From: Bryopsis sp. KO-2023 | Taxonomy: Eukaryota > Chlorophyta > Ulvophyceae > Bryopsidales > Bryopsidaceae | Direction: 5' to 3' | Length of the DNA stretch: 64,000 nucleotides | Assembly (NCBI GenBank): GCA_030272585.1 | Contig: BSYQ01000003.1 | Coordinates: 1,550,001-1,614,000 of the forward strand | Part shown: one piece after another, positions 34,401-46,783 of the stretch | Layout: the number at the start of each line of letters is the position of its first letter | Numbering within the stretch: position 1 is the stretch's first letter | Program-made: the position numbers and the translations under genes | The notes under the pieces: model-generated | Told to the model about the DNA's origin: nothing | Seen by the model: only the letters and a program-made list of their open reading frames with translations | Database searches by the model: none

Positions 34401-35840
34401 ATTCCCACTGTAACGCTGGTGTTTTGTACGATGGAGCGTTTCACGGACATGCAAGCCACTGATAAGCTCGCTGCCGAGGAGGCGCTCACAATCTACAACG
34501 ACTGTATTCGTAGAACGCTGCTGGGAGCCGGGGGATATGAATGTCAAGAGCAAGAAGGAAGCTACATGATCAGTTTCATGACGGCAACTGCCGCTGTGGA
34601 ATGGTGCTTGCTGGTGCAGGAGGTTCTTATGGAGATCGACTGGACAGGGGATGTTATGAAATTACCTGGCACCGCAGAGGAGTACAATAGCAATGGGCTG
34701 CCCGCTTTCCGAGGCCCCAGGGTAAAAATGGGGATCTATGAAGGCGTGCCTACCCGAGCGGTTCCTCACAGCACCACCGGGAGAGCCGACTACTTTGGGC
34801 AATTTGTGAACAGGGCTGCTCGTTTCTGCCACGCAGCAGCTCGAGGTGGTCAAGTTATCGCTTCTCGCCAGGTGATGGAGAAAATCGTTTCCAGCTGGCG
34901 GGGTGTGGATACGACCGGTCTTTGTGAGAAGACGCCCATCCAGTGCACCATCATGATTGACAACAAGGGATTTCAAAGGGCAGCATTAACTTGGAAAGCG
35001 GGGAACATAGGTGGAAAATCAGCGTCCGTATTTCCCAAGGTGACGGTGGTGCCTTTTGACGATTCCAACATCGTTCAAAGGGATCCTGTCTCCAGACCGG
35101 CGCCACTGGGGGAGGGCCAAGAGATCGAGGGGGTCAGAGAGATGGAAATCAGCGAGTCGCAACCGTTTGCATCTATCAAGAGTGGGCTGAAAAAGCTAAA
35201 AACCCCGCTCAACGAGAGCCCAGGCACTGAGAGAGGGGCGAGCGATGAAAGCGTGAGCCAAGCATTCACAGACTCATTCACCACCACAGGTGTGGAAGAG
35301 CCCAAGTACATGAGCAGCTTCAGCGTTTCCTCGAGATTGAAGACCAGATGGTGGTCGTGGGTTGAAAGGTTGGAGGTGGAGGATTTAGGGAGCTATCGGT
35401 TCAAGGGGGTATCGGGATTGCACAGAATCGTTTCAATAAAGAGTCAAAGGTTGATCGGCAGACAGTTCGCTGGGGGGATTCGGCAGGGGAAGGGGGAAAA
35501 AGTCGATCCTGGGACGGGCGTCGTATATTCCATACGCATCATGGACCATATTTCCGCCACGCCTGGTGTGGAGGGTGCTGGGGACACACATTCGAGGGAG
35601 GTAGCCGAAGGATCTCCGGAGGAGGAAAAGTTAAGTACCAGAGTGGGTAAAAAGAATCTACTCCCTTTGAAGCACAACAAGACAAGGAGAAAATCTGCTC
35701 TCGTGGATGAGGGCCAGCGGGTTCTGCTCCATTCGTACGACACCACTGGGGGGTTGCCTGGCTCTGTGTCAAGGTCGGGGTCGCCCACACCGGCCGAGTT
35801 GCTACCTCAGTCCGGGTTAATTCCGGGACCTCGAAATTGA
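31491..35840 (+). CDS. Membrane receptor with leucine-rich repeats and two class III nucleotide cyclase domains
   Basis: Single uninterrupted frame of 1,449 residues. Order: signal peptide (about 1-22, MMKVAWVLVAFSVGAFFVTL); Cys-rich cap (DCDLQCQRDQR, W...HCGWYGVHCC); about ten plant-type leucine-rich repeats (L..L.L..N.L.G.IP) to about residue 420; Cys-containing juxtamembrane part; one membrane segment about 525-549; cytoplasmic cyclase domain 1 (from about 570) and domain 2 (from about 970), each ending in a KG..G/RFKGVSG-type strand. Domain 1 has both metal Asp (D579 in TDVEGST, D622 in EGDAF) but lacks the transition-state Asn/Arg (R761, A765). Domain 2 lacks the metal Asp (T980, S1024) but has D1100, N1107 and R1111. 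The specificity Lys position is T618 / E1020. The natural reading is one shared site making cAMP or cGMP under control of an external ligand. Being intronless among intron-rich neighbours is notable. Confidence 0.9.
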   Translation: MMKVAWVLVAFSVGAFFVTLGQAALTFDPTNGKQFNNSGDGFTGPQRDCDLQCQRDQRLALARLFEATNGQHWQYNQGWVDGDVTSHCGWYGVHCCTDENTIVIKYITVEGWTVTYGNSAESFGQYCPVTRGVAALTLSLNNLTGTLPYDVFTYFTESLQYLDFHGNGIRGEIPYSIGGLTALKELSLNSNMFHGSIPPSIGQLHELIALNLAVNQLSGILPVSLGELKDVRWMILNDNFLTGPVPFFVFGVRSLKVINLTNNKLSGNITDVRLAFVDIEIPYLLSGFNIEELKMRNNEIEGTIPSTITSLPLTVMDLGGNKFSGQIPLTIARSPFLRTLLLDNNRLSGPIPDYISKWNLENLDVSNNYLTGTVPDGLAIRTLRSLNLANNSLSGPLPDAFQSMDRLYSLDISSNGDMMHKTLNSREERLPEYLEFNKLGQFPQVDSYGRSRKMNCPQPMGNQYFFSSTQDESFQKVEISPEYYGFQGCDCADQKVFKRVEVVEDGVTVSLTCIRKNEEGDATPWSLIITPIVLIGIMTPLALWTWFRYRVTLARIQMTLIKRKGPPGTDREVTLVLTDVEGSTELWEWDTEIMAEAIDTHDRVMRSQLAKFFGYEITTEGDAFLVAFHEPTDALAWCLSLQYTLLGAPWPVELMKHKKAAIETRQTLESAFLHKYESGGIKAYDPDDHRPPFPLTANESALLAKLEQSAEDHQTLIAGLRGLGVYFRGLRVRMGIATGVPESMRIHKMTMRSEYFGDVVRRAQAVSDTPHGGQVLMDQETFAIVNSRLDELGAMVNEAILSSKGLAERKRKSWLRRLFGTRDKSKVACDVIPDESEVGMDDTGEGYGTQGLEAEGSGTSRFGTQGTNKDTAIESKENDSSSGSKSKKRNKGWRRMSTASAVTVIDMGVHKLKGITQPNNLIQVVIPGLEERARFFPPLDSETQMSPGYFDAPATKLTPLDGSRPSGNLGIPTVTLVFCTMERFTDMQATDKLAAEEALTIYNDCIRRTLLGAGGYECQEQEGSYMISFMTATAAVEWCLLVQEVLMEIDWTGDVMKLPGTAEEYNSNGLPAFRGPRVKMGIYEGVPTRAVPHSTTGRADYFGQFVNRAARFCHAAARGGQVIASRQVMEKIVSSWRGVDTTGLCEKTPIQCTIMIDNKGFQRAALTWKAGNIGGKSASVFPKVTVVPFDDSNIVQRDPVSRPAPLGEGQEIEGVREMEISESQPFASIKSGLKKLKTPLNESPGTERGASDESVSQAFTDSFTTTGVEEPKYMSSFSVSSRLKTRWWSWVERLEVEDLGSYRFKGVSGLHRIVSIKSQRLIGRQFAGGIRQGKGEKVDPGTGVVYSIRIMDHISATPGVEGAGDTHSREVAEGSPEEEKLSTRVGKKNLLPLKHNKTRRKSALVDEGQRVLLHSYDTTGGLPGSVSRSGSPTPAELLPQSGLIPGPRN

Positions 35841-36158
35841 CGAGGGTAGAAAAAGCTTGAATGGGGAGCAGGAGGGAATTTTTTTGGATTGATTGTGTAT
35901 AAGGGGATGTTGATGAACGATTATGGGAACTGAGTGTTTATTTTTGGCCTTCCTCCCCCATTTTCTACTTCAATGCTTTGATGGGTTGGAAGGGTTTTTC
36001 TGTGGGGAGTCCTGTGGGTTTCTTTTGAACAGACATGTATTTTGTAGAGAGCTAAGTTGCCGATCAGCCAATGGCCCAAAACTAGGGCACAACAGCCCTC
36101 GATCACTTGAAAATTTTTCCTCACCTCCACACTGATTCCCCCTGAAACAATATTGAAA
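35841..36158. other. Short spacer between converging genes
   Basis: About 320 bases that hold the 3' ends of the LRR-cyclase gene (plus) and the tRNA methyltransferase gene (minus). Nothing else is visible. Confidence 0.6.
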
Positions 36159-39100
36159 CTACAAGCCCTTTTTGTTTCGCATCTGTCGAGAGTACTCATA
36201 CACCGCCACCGCCCCACTCACATGCACGTTCAGTGATCGGACAATCCCCAGCTGGGGTATTTCCAGCGTGGAATCCAAAACTTGGAGAAGCTCAGCAGGA
36301 ATTCCCTCTTTTTCACGACCGAGCACCACCACACAATCTCGAGGAAAATCGTAGTCCGGCAAAACAACCGACTCGGAGGTCTGTTCCAGCCCAAGCAGAG
36401 CGTAGCCTTGACTTCTCTTCACTTGCAGCCACGGTAACAAAGCTGCTGGGGGTACCTCCTCCATGGGCATCCATTGCTCAGCTGTCGTGCTGATCGCCGT
36501 GAATTGCTTGTCTTTCAGCACTCTCAAATCTGCCATCACCAGCAATTGAGCCCTGAAAACCTCACAAGTCCTTGCCAAACCGGCCAGATTCGGCACCTTG
36601 TCAATCAGCGATGCAACCATGATCACTCCTTGTCTTTTTTGAGTTTGATGGCGGCCAGCGGAGCACACCAGGTCTTCAAAATCCACAAACCCATTGCTGC
36701 CAAAGGGCTCAAACATGCTGATAGATGATAAAGTCCCTGGTTGCATGAACTCGCTCACCCCCTCCCCTCCTTGAATGGCGATCGCCTTGTCCAATGGTGT
36801 GATTTTCCTCTGGAAATCCCCAACAAACCCATCGATTTTCTCAACTGGAGTGGAGCCCCCTCTGTGACCGACCAGCTGCGATCCCGCTTCTTTTGCCATG
36901 ATTTGTTCCTGATTCGAGATTCGAATTTTCGCTCTAGCCTTGGTCAAAAAATCCCTCAACTTCTGGATCAGGGAATCTGGAGCCCCCTCGAACGCAATCT
37001 GGTCTTCCTCCAACCCCGCCAAACTCGGTCCAGAAACGAAAACCGATTTTGGCGTGGCGATTTCCTTTCTGTAAAACTCATTCAGCCCTCCCCCGAGAGT
37101 GCCTCTCTGTTTTTCCATGTCAGGATTTCGGTCAAAAAATTCCATGAGCTTCGTACGCAGTCCATCCATCGATGACTGTTCTTGGTCAGTTTCCAGGTCC
37201 CTGATCCTGACAAGGAGGGTTTGTACAGCAAGTTGAGCGAAAACTCTGGTGGCATGGTGGTGCGAGAGGCTCCAGGGCAAAATGGCATTCAGAAAACGTC
37301 CAAGCTGCTCGACATTTCCGCAAGCCAGGGCCACCTTCGGAGAATTAAGAAACACATGCATCAAAGAAATCTGAAATCTGTAGTTCTCTTAAACTACGGT
37401 GGAACAACAAAACAGAACAGCTTGACTGGAGGAAAGCAAATTCAGTGGAAAAAAACGAAAGGGGGCAAAAACGAAAAGTGTGTGAGTGTTTATGTGCGGG
37501 GGCTGGATCAAATGCTCTTAATGCAAATCAACATTTCGAATGCAAAATATACCTGGAGACCAACCAGCATATATGATGGCAGAGCCTCCTGCCTTTCCGT
37601 GAAATCCTCAACGATCGGCAACAGCTTTTCCCACATAAAATCTGGCTCCACTATGAACAGCTTTGTCAGGGTGGCCTCCATGAACATTCTGATCGACGCC
37701 ACATTGCCTCGCTGCAACAAAACCCCTAGCTTCTCGACAGCTTCCAGAATTTCTTCGCGTTCCACCAAACAATTGCTGGCCACACACAACGCTTGCCACA
37801 GCCGAGTTTTCACTCGATGGGTGGAGGACCCGGTTTTGTATTGTGTGAGGGTTTGCTGTGGATCAGTCAAAGCGATGTCCAACAGGTGAGCCCACAGCTT
37901 CCTACCAGCTTCCCCTGTGCCGACCACCAAACATCAAAATCCACCTCTCTCTCAGCAACAGAGGAGCCAAAACAAAAAGCAAAAGGCAATATCATTGCAA
38001 ACGACCCATGCAATCTGACCTGCTTGCATACGGATTTCTTGACTTTCCCCTCCGCTTGCAAGTTTGGACAATTCATATATGAAGCAAACAATGGCCACCC
38101 TTGGGGCAACTCTGGCAGTCATGTAAGCATCCACAAGATCGGGGTCCGATCCTTTGGAAATCTTTGAGAGCTCTTCCTCAAGTTCAGGGTTGCTGATTCC
38201 CTGTGGATCAGCCTAGCAACAAAAAAAAAGTATAACTCTTGGGATGCTCCACTGAAAATACCATATCGCCCCCAGAAAAAGTGAATAAGAAAACGAAATG
38301 ACCCTCAGCTCACCGCATCAACTTCAATACTTTTTTTTGGAAGTTATTATTATTATTCTTGTGCCGGTGAACCGATTCCTATCTGTAGGAGTCATGGTGA
38401 AATTTACGTAAGAGCCTAACGGCGAAAACAAGAAAATTACCCGATGATCTGTGGAGCCTTTGTCGTTGGTTCCATAGAGGATGATCGATGTAATGTGTGG
38501 TGTGTAGAGTTGCACCAGACATGGCCATCGAATCAAGGAACTGCTCAATTTCATGGTGGTCAATAGCATAACTCTCGGGGATCGTTCTCCCAACCCCACC
38601 AGTCGCTCAATCAACCAGAACATCGGCCCGTCGCTTTCATGCAGGCTCCATCGATCATCCATCTCGCTCTTCGTACAGTAAAAAAGAAAAAGAAAATTAA
38701 AACTTTTATTCATTGTTTCATTTTTTTGATTTATTTAACAGGGATAAAAAAGGGAAAAAACGTGACCTTTGGCAATCGAAAACATGAGACGATAAAAAAA
38801 CCCTGAAATGAAAAATGATTAGGTTTGTGGAGTGTTAAAATGTGGTTGAGCAACTGTGTTACTAAAAATAGATGAGAATCGCTATTTTCTAGATTGAAAC
38901 CAGGATCGAGAAAAGCAAAATGAAATCGAGATTATCTTCGATTTCAGACAGCACAGACGCTCGCATATCTATATCTATCTATATTTGTATTATATTATAT
39001 TTATCCAATCTATGGTTGAACATATCCATGTTTACATATAAAAAAACATATCTGCACTTCAACCAAGCATCAAAATGAAATCGTGTCAAGAGCTGCTGTC

Positions 39101-42100
39101 GGAGATCGACCTAAAAGCTGATAGTGTATTCACCTGACATGCAAACACTTCGTCCAGAAATGCCAAATTCACAAAGATGGCTGCCATCAATGCATGCTTC
39201 CTGGAATCCAGAAAAGCTGCCCAAATAGACTGGACGATTTGCCACATCATTTTGTCCACCCCATGGTCTTCAGTCGAGCCATTTTGCATGGCTGACATCA
39301 AGGCTGAGTCAGACAGCAGTTCTTTCAGCAGGGGCCGGAGGCATCTCAGAATGAGCAAAAGCACAGAATCCGGGGCATGCTCCACGGAATTCAATGCACT
39401 TCTTAGAACTGCAGCCTGTGTGCAAAACAAATTTTCCCATAAAAAAATCGAAAAAGAACAGGAAGAAACGCGGACACAGCTTCAGGCATGCTCTGAAGTT
39501 TCTTTCTCAATGATGATTTTTCAATTTTCATTTTTTGCAAATCCTTTAATTGAAGTGATGGAGCGAAACGGCACCTTGGTCTGAGTTGCAACTTTGTTCA
39601 TCGAGTACAGCCCCGAGTCGACCATTTTGAATGCAGAATCCAGGCATTGCCATTCCGCCAAGTGCAGCATTTGGGAAGACACGGTGCCTATCGGTGATCG
39701 CTGTACGATGTGGGGAAAAAAAAAGTCAAAGAAAAGTAATCAGACGAGCATTTCCATATGAAAGCACCATTAAAAAATACCCTTGACGAAAAAAATAACA
39801 AATTTTAAAGAGGTTTTTGAATTCTACAACGTTCAAATTAAATTATTATGGAATGCATTTGGAAAAAGAAAGGGCCAATTAGAAAAAAAAAAAACCAGGA
39901 AAGGACGGCGACAAGAAATATTTTGAAAACCGGAAACAAATCAAATTGAAAATTGTACACATATTTATGTTTTCTTAATTATTTTTATTTTGTTTTATGA
40001 AGTGTCGTGGGCTGTAAGCAGGAAACCCTAATCAGGGACGAAAATACAGAAATGCCATTACCTTCGACGGCTGAAGTATGTTGCTGATTTTCAAGCAAAA
40101 GTCCATGACTGACTCCAGATCTGGGCCATCTGTCCAAGCATCAATAATAACGCTTTTTTCTCCAGCTTCCTTCAAACAGGATGCCAGCCCTCCACATATT
40201 CTGCCAACGACTGTCAGAAAAACGCTCAGAACTTCGACTCGGCCATCGCAGATTTCCCCACTGTCCTAAAACAAAACGCCAGGAAAACCAAAACAAAACA
40301 AAATAAGCCTCGAGTGAACATAAGGATATCCAACAGGAACGAGAGGAGGAAAAAAAAAAACTCTTGAAAAAAAATCTAGCAGAGTAGCTGTACGTTGCAG
40401 GCTTGTAAATTGATTTTTCTGTGTTGGTGTTCGACACATTGGCCCAGTTCAAATGTCGGGAAACTTATGAGCAAATCATCGCAAATTCTTGCATGATTCC
40501 TCTTTTTTATGTTTTCGACTCTTCGTGTCAGACCTGTATTGTTCCTTAAATCTTTATGTTACGCTTTCATACACCCACTTTTGATACAAAAACTACGAAG
40601 GGGGTTCGAACGAAACGCATGCCCAACAAACTAACCTGTATCACGTTCAGTTTATCCAAAACAGCCCATAGAATTCTCTTTGCAGTTTCGACGAGAGTCT
40701 GTTTTGCTTTTTCCCCAGCTTGACTCGATTTCTCGATCAATACCAGGCAATCCATTAAGCAATGAATTCCAAGCGTCAATTTCTGACACGATCCCCATTG
40801 TTTCGGGGAAAGATACGTTCTGAACCCCTCGATTTCCAGAAGATTTGAGCCCATGGTTTCGGTGGGTGCAAGTGACTGACTGCAAGCCTCCACGAACGCT
40901 GCCAAGTATTGGCTTGATTTGATGGCAATGCCTGCTAAATTTTCACCGAGTTCGCTGATCACTGTGGGTCGAAGAGCCGCCTAACACACAAAACTGCGAT
41001 GTAAATTAAAGCTGATTTCCGCCCAACACACAAGGAGTGAAAATCCATCCATCAACACATGAGAATTTTAACATCAGATTGATCGATGATTTCAGTTTCG
41101 AACCTTCATCTGCTGAACATAGAATTGAAGCTTCTACAGCTGGTGGAAGGTCAATGAGATTGATCGGATGCAATCAAGGACACAAATAATTTTAATTTTT
41201 CTTAAAAGAAAAATGTCCCTGAAAAAAAGGTCAAATTTGAAATGTGGCGTGATAAACCTTGAGAAGGCCTTGGAGGAGTAACAGCGTTTTTGCTGCTGTT
41301 CCGTGTGGTAGATATGGCCGGGAATGCATTGCTTGCAGATTCTGGCCCAATATGTTCAAAACATTGTCAGTCTGACATCCAGCCGAGCTCCCCAGGCACA
41401 GCATCATCACCAAAGAATCTGCTCCGTGCTTCCATGACTGGCAAAGAAAAGCAATTCTATTCAACGCACAGCTTTTTTAAATAAAAATAAATAAATTCCA
41501 AATTCCAAGTGCATTTTATTTTACTTTTTATTTATTCACTTTATCTTTTATCTTCTTTTTTTTATGTATTTTTCTTTGGTTTTAAATCAGACCAATGCTG
41601 ATAATGCACACTCCAAAACTGAAATAAAAAAAAACAATTTAAATTAAATTAAATCACTCCTCCGTGTTGAACACTGCTGATGGCACCCCTCACATTCATG
41701 TCTGAGAAAACTGCTTCAGATTCTTCTTGGCATCCATCCACAGCAAAAAACCTCTCAATTTCAAACTTCATTGCCCCGCTTAACCGATTTCTGTGCTCAT
41801 CTGTCTTGCCCAGCCAGTCAGTCAAATCATTGTGCAAGTAGCCCTCAGGCAGAATCAAGTGATCCGGAAGCTTCCCCAGAAAACGACCGAGCAGAGCAAA
41901 TTCCATGTCCCAGGGATTCATGATGGCTGCTGTCGCTCGGAGCACAGTGCTGTACAGATCGAGTTTGAATGTCGTGCCGTGGTAGGACTGGATGTTTGTG
42001 AAAATGGGCAGAATTGAGTCGACGGTTTTGTCTGGTAAAAAGGGACGGACACACGCTTGTTCAGCGAATAACATATTCCGATGGTTCAACCAGGATTGTG

Positions 42101-44348
42101 AGTTCTTACCCCCCCCCCCCCAAAAAAAAACAAATAATACAAAAAAAAAAATCCTGTTATTTTTTTTTTTTGGGGGGGGGGGGGAGAAATGGATTTTAAA
42201 ATTGATTTATTTTTCTACATCACGGACTTACTATCCTATTGATGGCTTGGCTGGTGCTTGCTAACACAAAAGTAACTTTAAAAAAAAAAAAAAAAAAAAC
42301 GTTGAAGGGGCCTGAAATTTTTTGAAAAACCCATGCATGTGGGAAACATCGGACTGACAAAACAGATTCATGCAGACAGGGAAAAAAAAAACACTTCTGC
42401 AACTAAATCTTCTTCGTTTACGTTTTCCAGTCAGGGCTTTTTTTTTCTATTTTTATTTCTACTTGAGATGTCGATCAGTCCAATACCATAATGAGATGCA
42501 GCGATGGCGCTCGGACCCACAGTTTTTGCAACAGATTCAAAACAAGCAATCCAGCATTGAATTGCCGATCGGGGAATATCTGAGTGCAATCCCCGGAGCA
42601 ATCCTCGCAAAAACGAGCTTTTTTCCTCCTCCACCAATGCTTTTGCATAGAATTCCAAAAACCTTTGCATGTCCACCTAACACAGTTTCACATACACACA
42701 AATTACATGAAATTTTGGATGGTTGAAACGAAAATTGTCAAGGATTTAATTTCTGGGCGCAGTCGATCAGCACAGACAAATTCTTGGATGGCTGATAAAT
42801 GCTGATATAAAAGAACAGGCAAAAATCTCGAAATAAAAAAGACACATCGAACTAATAATAATAATATTATAATCATAATAACAATTTATTTTTTTTCAGA
42901 TAATAATATTTTTTTCATAGGGGCTCCTACTTTTCTTCACACCCCTTGTGTAAGAAATATCAAAAGAAGCAAAAATATAAATATACACCATAAATGTATC
43001 TCAACATTTCTTGTAACTGGCATCTCCATTTCCCACATTTTTTGTCTCACCTTTAGAATAGCATTGCCCCCTTACATAATAAAAATGGGTCGAAGCGTTT
43101 TTTTAAACTGATTTTCAAGCATACTTCTATTTTTGAAACGAGGTTTCAACTATTTTATAGATTGCGTCTGATGATCAATTATTGCTCAAAAGTATACATA
43201 CTTGAAGGTCAAATTTGGATGTTTCTCCATGCAAAGTCGGCAAAGAAAGAACTGGCATCAAAATATCCACCACGAAATCCACCCCCAGTTTCCTCACAAA
43301 ACTTTCGCTCCAATTTTTTTCCAAAAATGATCGCACTGCAAGTCGCTGAATCTGAACAATCACACCAACAGTTAAAATTAAGAATTAAATTGAAAAAATC
43401 AAATCAATACATCAAAGCATGAACAAGGCATAATTTTGACTACCTGATGATTTCGATGTGAAAATGCTTTCTGCCACAGAATTCGAACCCATGCGATCTT
43501 ACAGCCGCCGGGCTCCGACCCGTCAGGATCAATCAAGTCTTGGTCAAAATCGAAGTCAGTCATCTACACATCACACAAATATCACTCTTTATGAATTGAA
43601 AAGACAAAACACCACAAAAAACCAACAGGAAATGCTTTGCTCAGTTTATTTTTTTATTGTTTATTTTTTTCAACAAAATTTCAAAGCTCCTATAATGACA
43701 AACAGTTAATCCATCCGGGAAAAAAAACAGCAAAAAAAGAGCAAGAAAAAACACTGATCGAAATGTCAACAAAAAATTAAGACCATGCATTTCCTCACCA
43801 AATGCCAATTAGGTTGTACGAAATACAAAGCGAATTCGTCCAGCAAATCGTATATAGCCAAGAAGTGTGACCTCCACCCCTTCAATTCTCCATCCTTTTC
43901 CCAGCCCGATTTGACGATAAATCTAGCACGTTTCTGGGTGAGTGTGTCGGGATCGACCTGCTCTGATCGATGCAAGAAAAGCCTTTTTGTAAATATCGTC
44001 CAGATCCAAATAAGAAAAGAAATAAGAAAAAAAAAAACAATAAATAAATAATTTGTGAGTATTACTGCTGCATTTTCAATTTATTTTTTTTTCTTGGTTT
44101 GGTTTGGTTTAGGGCGGGGTGAGGTTCCAAAAGATCGATCAAAAACTCGGTTCAAACAATGAGTGGGGGAAAAAAAATTAAAATAAAAAAATTGCCATCA
44201 GAATATCAATCCAGGTCAATCCAGAAATACCATGTAGTTTCCCAACTAACATACCAATCAAAATTGGGGTGTTTTGCTGTGTGTTTTTTTTCTAATCTAA
44301 ACTTTCCTACTTATTCTTTCCCATTTTGAACTTTTCCAACGTCTAACC

Positions 44349-44380
<32 letters not shown>

Positions 44381-46783
44381 AAAACTTGAAGTGGTTGGGT
44401 AAAATTGCTTGTATGTCCTCACCAGTGCAGATCTCAATTCCTCCCAAAACTCAGGCTCGGCTGTCACATCTATGATTGAACCCACCCCTGATATTCCCAA
44501 TTGGTCAACGAATCGAATGATGAGGCCCAATGCCGCACAGGCCATCGACCCCTTCAGTTTGAGCATTGCTCTGCAGGATGCCCAAGTCGATTCCACATAG
44601 GCCGTCAGATGCACAGGGCCTGCAAAATATCCGTTCATTGTTTAAGAAAAAATCATCGAGAAAAGAACAGTTTTTTTCTTTTTTTCTTTTATTCGCTTTA
44701 ACAATAGAAACCTCATAAGCTCCTTTCACACCAAAACTGAAACAAAACACAAGAGAATTTTTATTCGATTAAGGATTTTTTTTTCATTTTTTTTTGGGAT
44801 GTAACTCATCCACAGTGCATCAGAAAAAAATATGTATTTTTTGTTTTTGTTTTTTTTTCCTACGTCTATATATCAGCCAAACCAAGCACTACCAATTCCC
44901 CCAAGCCAAAAAAAAAAAGAACAAAAATACGCCAAAATATTATGTTTTTCTTCTAATAATTATTTCACTATTTTTTTCTCAATGAACATTTTTTCCGCAG
45001 CAAATTTATTTATTTTATGTTTTTTTCTTACCCATCACGATGGCCGGGGTCATCAGGGAGGGTAACAATCCTTGAACGGCGATCTGCTGTATTGATTTGT
45101 TTTCAGACAATATAAGGCTCTGCACTACCGGAACCAGCCCAAGCACTTGGGTTTCGCAAATTTTCTTTGCCTCCTCTACCCACAAAAAAAACATAAACCT
45201 TTTAATAGAGAAAAAAACTAAGGTTTTTTGCACAGGAACAAAGGTTGAAAGCAACTGGATGTGACCATTTAATAGTTTTTCAGGTTTTTTCACACCTGAT
45301 TTAATGCTGGCTTCACTGATGGCCGAAATTAGGCGTGGAAAGAGTGACGTCACCACAGAAAAGCTCCAGACCCTCTGGAGGGCATCGTTGGTCTTTGGCT
45401 GAGAGTCTGACACGGTGGGTGCTTCATCCAGCACTCTATGCACGTGTCGAAAGATCGACGAAACCACCGCCCAATTCCCTCCTTTTCCCAGGCATTCGCT
45501 CAAGAGACGGGAAACCTTGGCACAAAAAAAAAAAGAAAATATGCAAAAAGAAATTGATGGTGCATTTCGTAGAATGTTTCATTTCCTTTTCTGTGCATGA
45601 CGTAAAAAAAACAGCTTTTCAGTGACATTCTAATTTTTCTCAGGATGTAGACAAAGGCAAAAAAAAATAAAAATACGAAACGTAAGTGGATAGAAAATAC
45701 CTCAAATAAAATTTCTGGAGTATCGCAAAAGCAATTTTCTCTTCCGGTTTTGTTTTTCCCTATTTGTTTCATTTTTTCGAAGTATTCTTTTAACTATTGA
45801 CTAATTGTTCTTCACAGGGGATCGTTGATGCTCCCATCCGATTTCACAACATTTTCTGATGCATTTTCTTGGTGTATGGTTTCTTCCATTGAATTTTCTT
45901 CCCTTAAATCTTGCTTCAAAAACGAAAACGGAGGGAAAAAGAATGGAAATTTGGAATAAGGGTCAGACCTCTGGTCGATATTGTCTGAGTTCATCCTCTT
46001 GTAGAACTGGCAAAACGATGGTTTCAATGGCAGAAAGAACGTCCACTGAATAAATCACACACACACACACAAAAAAAATCATCAGCACTATCCTCGATTC
46101 AAACACAGAAATTCAACACATCAAAAGTATTCCCGACTAAAACATGCGCAAAAGATATGCAAACATGGATAATTTCGGGCAGCATCCAGGCCGCTTTACC
46201 ATTGGAGTGCTGACATCTGGGAATCGCTTGAAGTACTGCGATGAAAATCGCAGCCCTGGTAACCAACCCATCTCCAGCAGGCGATTGAGTTAAGCCATCA
46301 GCCCCAATGCCCTGCATATTGCGGGGCTCATGCATTTCAGTACGTTTTGACATCAGGAAACGATGTCATTGAGTAAAAACCACTATTTCTGTTGATGGGG
46401 TCTGACAGCCTCATGACAGCGGGATTCATCATAGGTTCTGGACCCACTTTTCGAGCCGCCTTCGTTTCAGCAAACGCTTTACTTACCTCTTCGTCCGAAC
46501 CGCGTCCGTTTTCGCGGGGCGCTATGGACGTCAAAACCTCCTCGTAGTCAGGGGATCCACGCGTCGAGAACCAGCCCAGCGCCGCCGACACCACCCGCAC
46601 TCTCGTTTCGAACGGGAGCTCGCCGATCGAATTCTCGACGCCGGAAACCCATTCTTTCGTTCCGCTCGACATCGATTCCCTGGGAGAAAGCGTTCCCACG
46701 TAAGGACCAGACGCATTTTCATTCAAACCCAAAAAGCGCACCAAAGGGCGTGCGCCCGTCCGACATGGGAAAGATTTGGTCAT
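36159..46783 (-). CDS. TARBP1: tRNA (guanosine-18-2'-O)-methyltransferase, TARBP1/Trm3 type
   Basis: SPOUT-fold enzyme that 2'-O-methylates G18 in the tRNA D-loop using SAM. Twenty exons, about 1,720 residues (human 1,621): 46783-46487, 46311-46200, 46045-45969, 45515-45296, 45175-45032, 44619-44423, about 43960-43799, 43563-43444, 43351-43202, 42676 to about 42470, about 42104-41694, 41437-41258, 40980-40636, 40265-40062, 39700-39575, 39415-39134, 38668-38441, 38212-38020, 37914-37553, 37334-36159. The long N-terminal part is helical and Leu-rich, as in the family. The C-terminal catalytic domain (last 391 codons in one exon) has VASLIDKVPNLAGLARTCEV (motif 1), VVVLGREKEGIPAELL (motif 2) and IPQLGIVRSLNVHVSGAVAV (motif 3). 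Phases fit throughout except exon 10/11, where the donor is unclear. It is divergent from the bZIP gene. Confidence 0.93.

Noticed and set aside
33824..34489. 221-codon minus-strand frame
   Set aside because: Lies wholly inside the LRR-cyclase coding sequence, which has clear domain matches on the plus strand.
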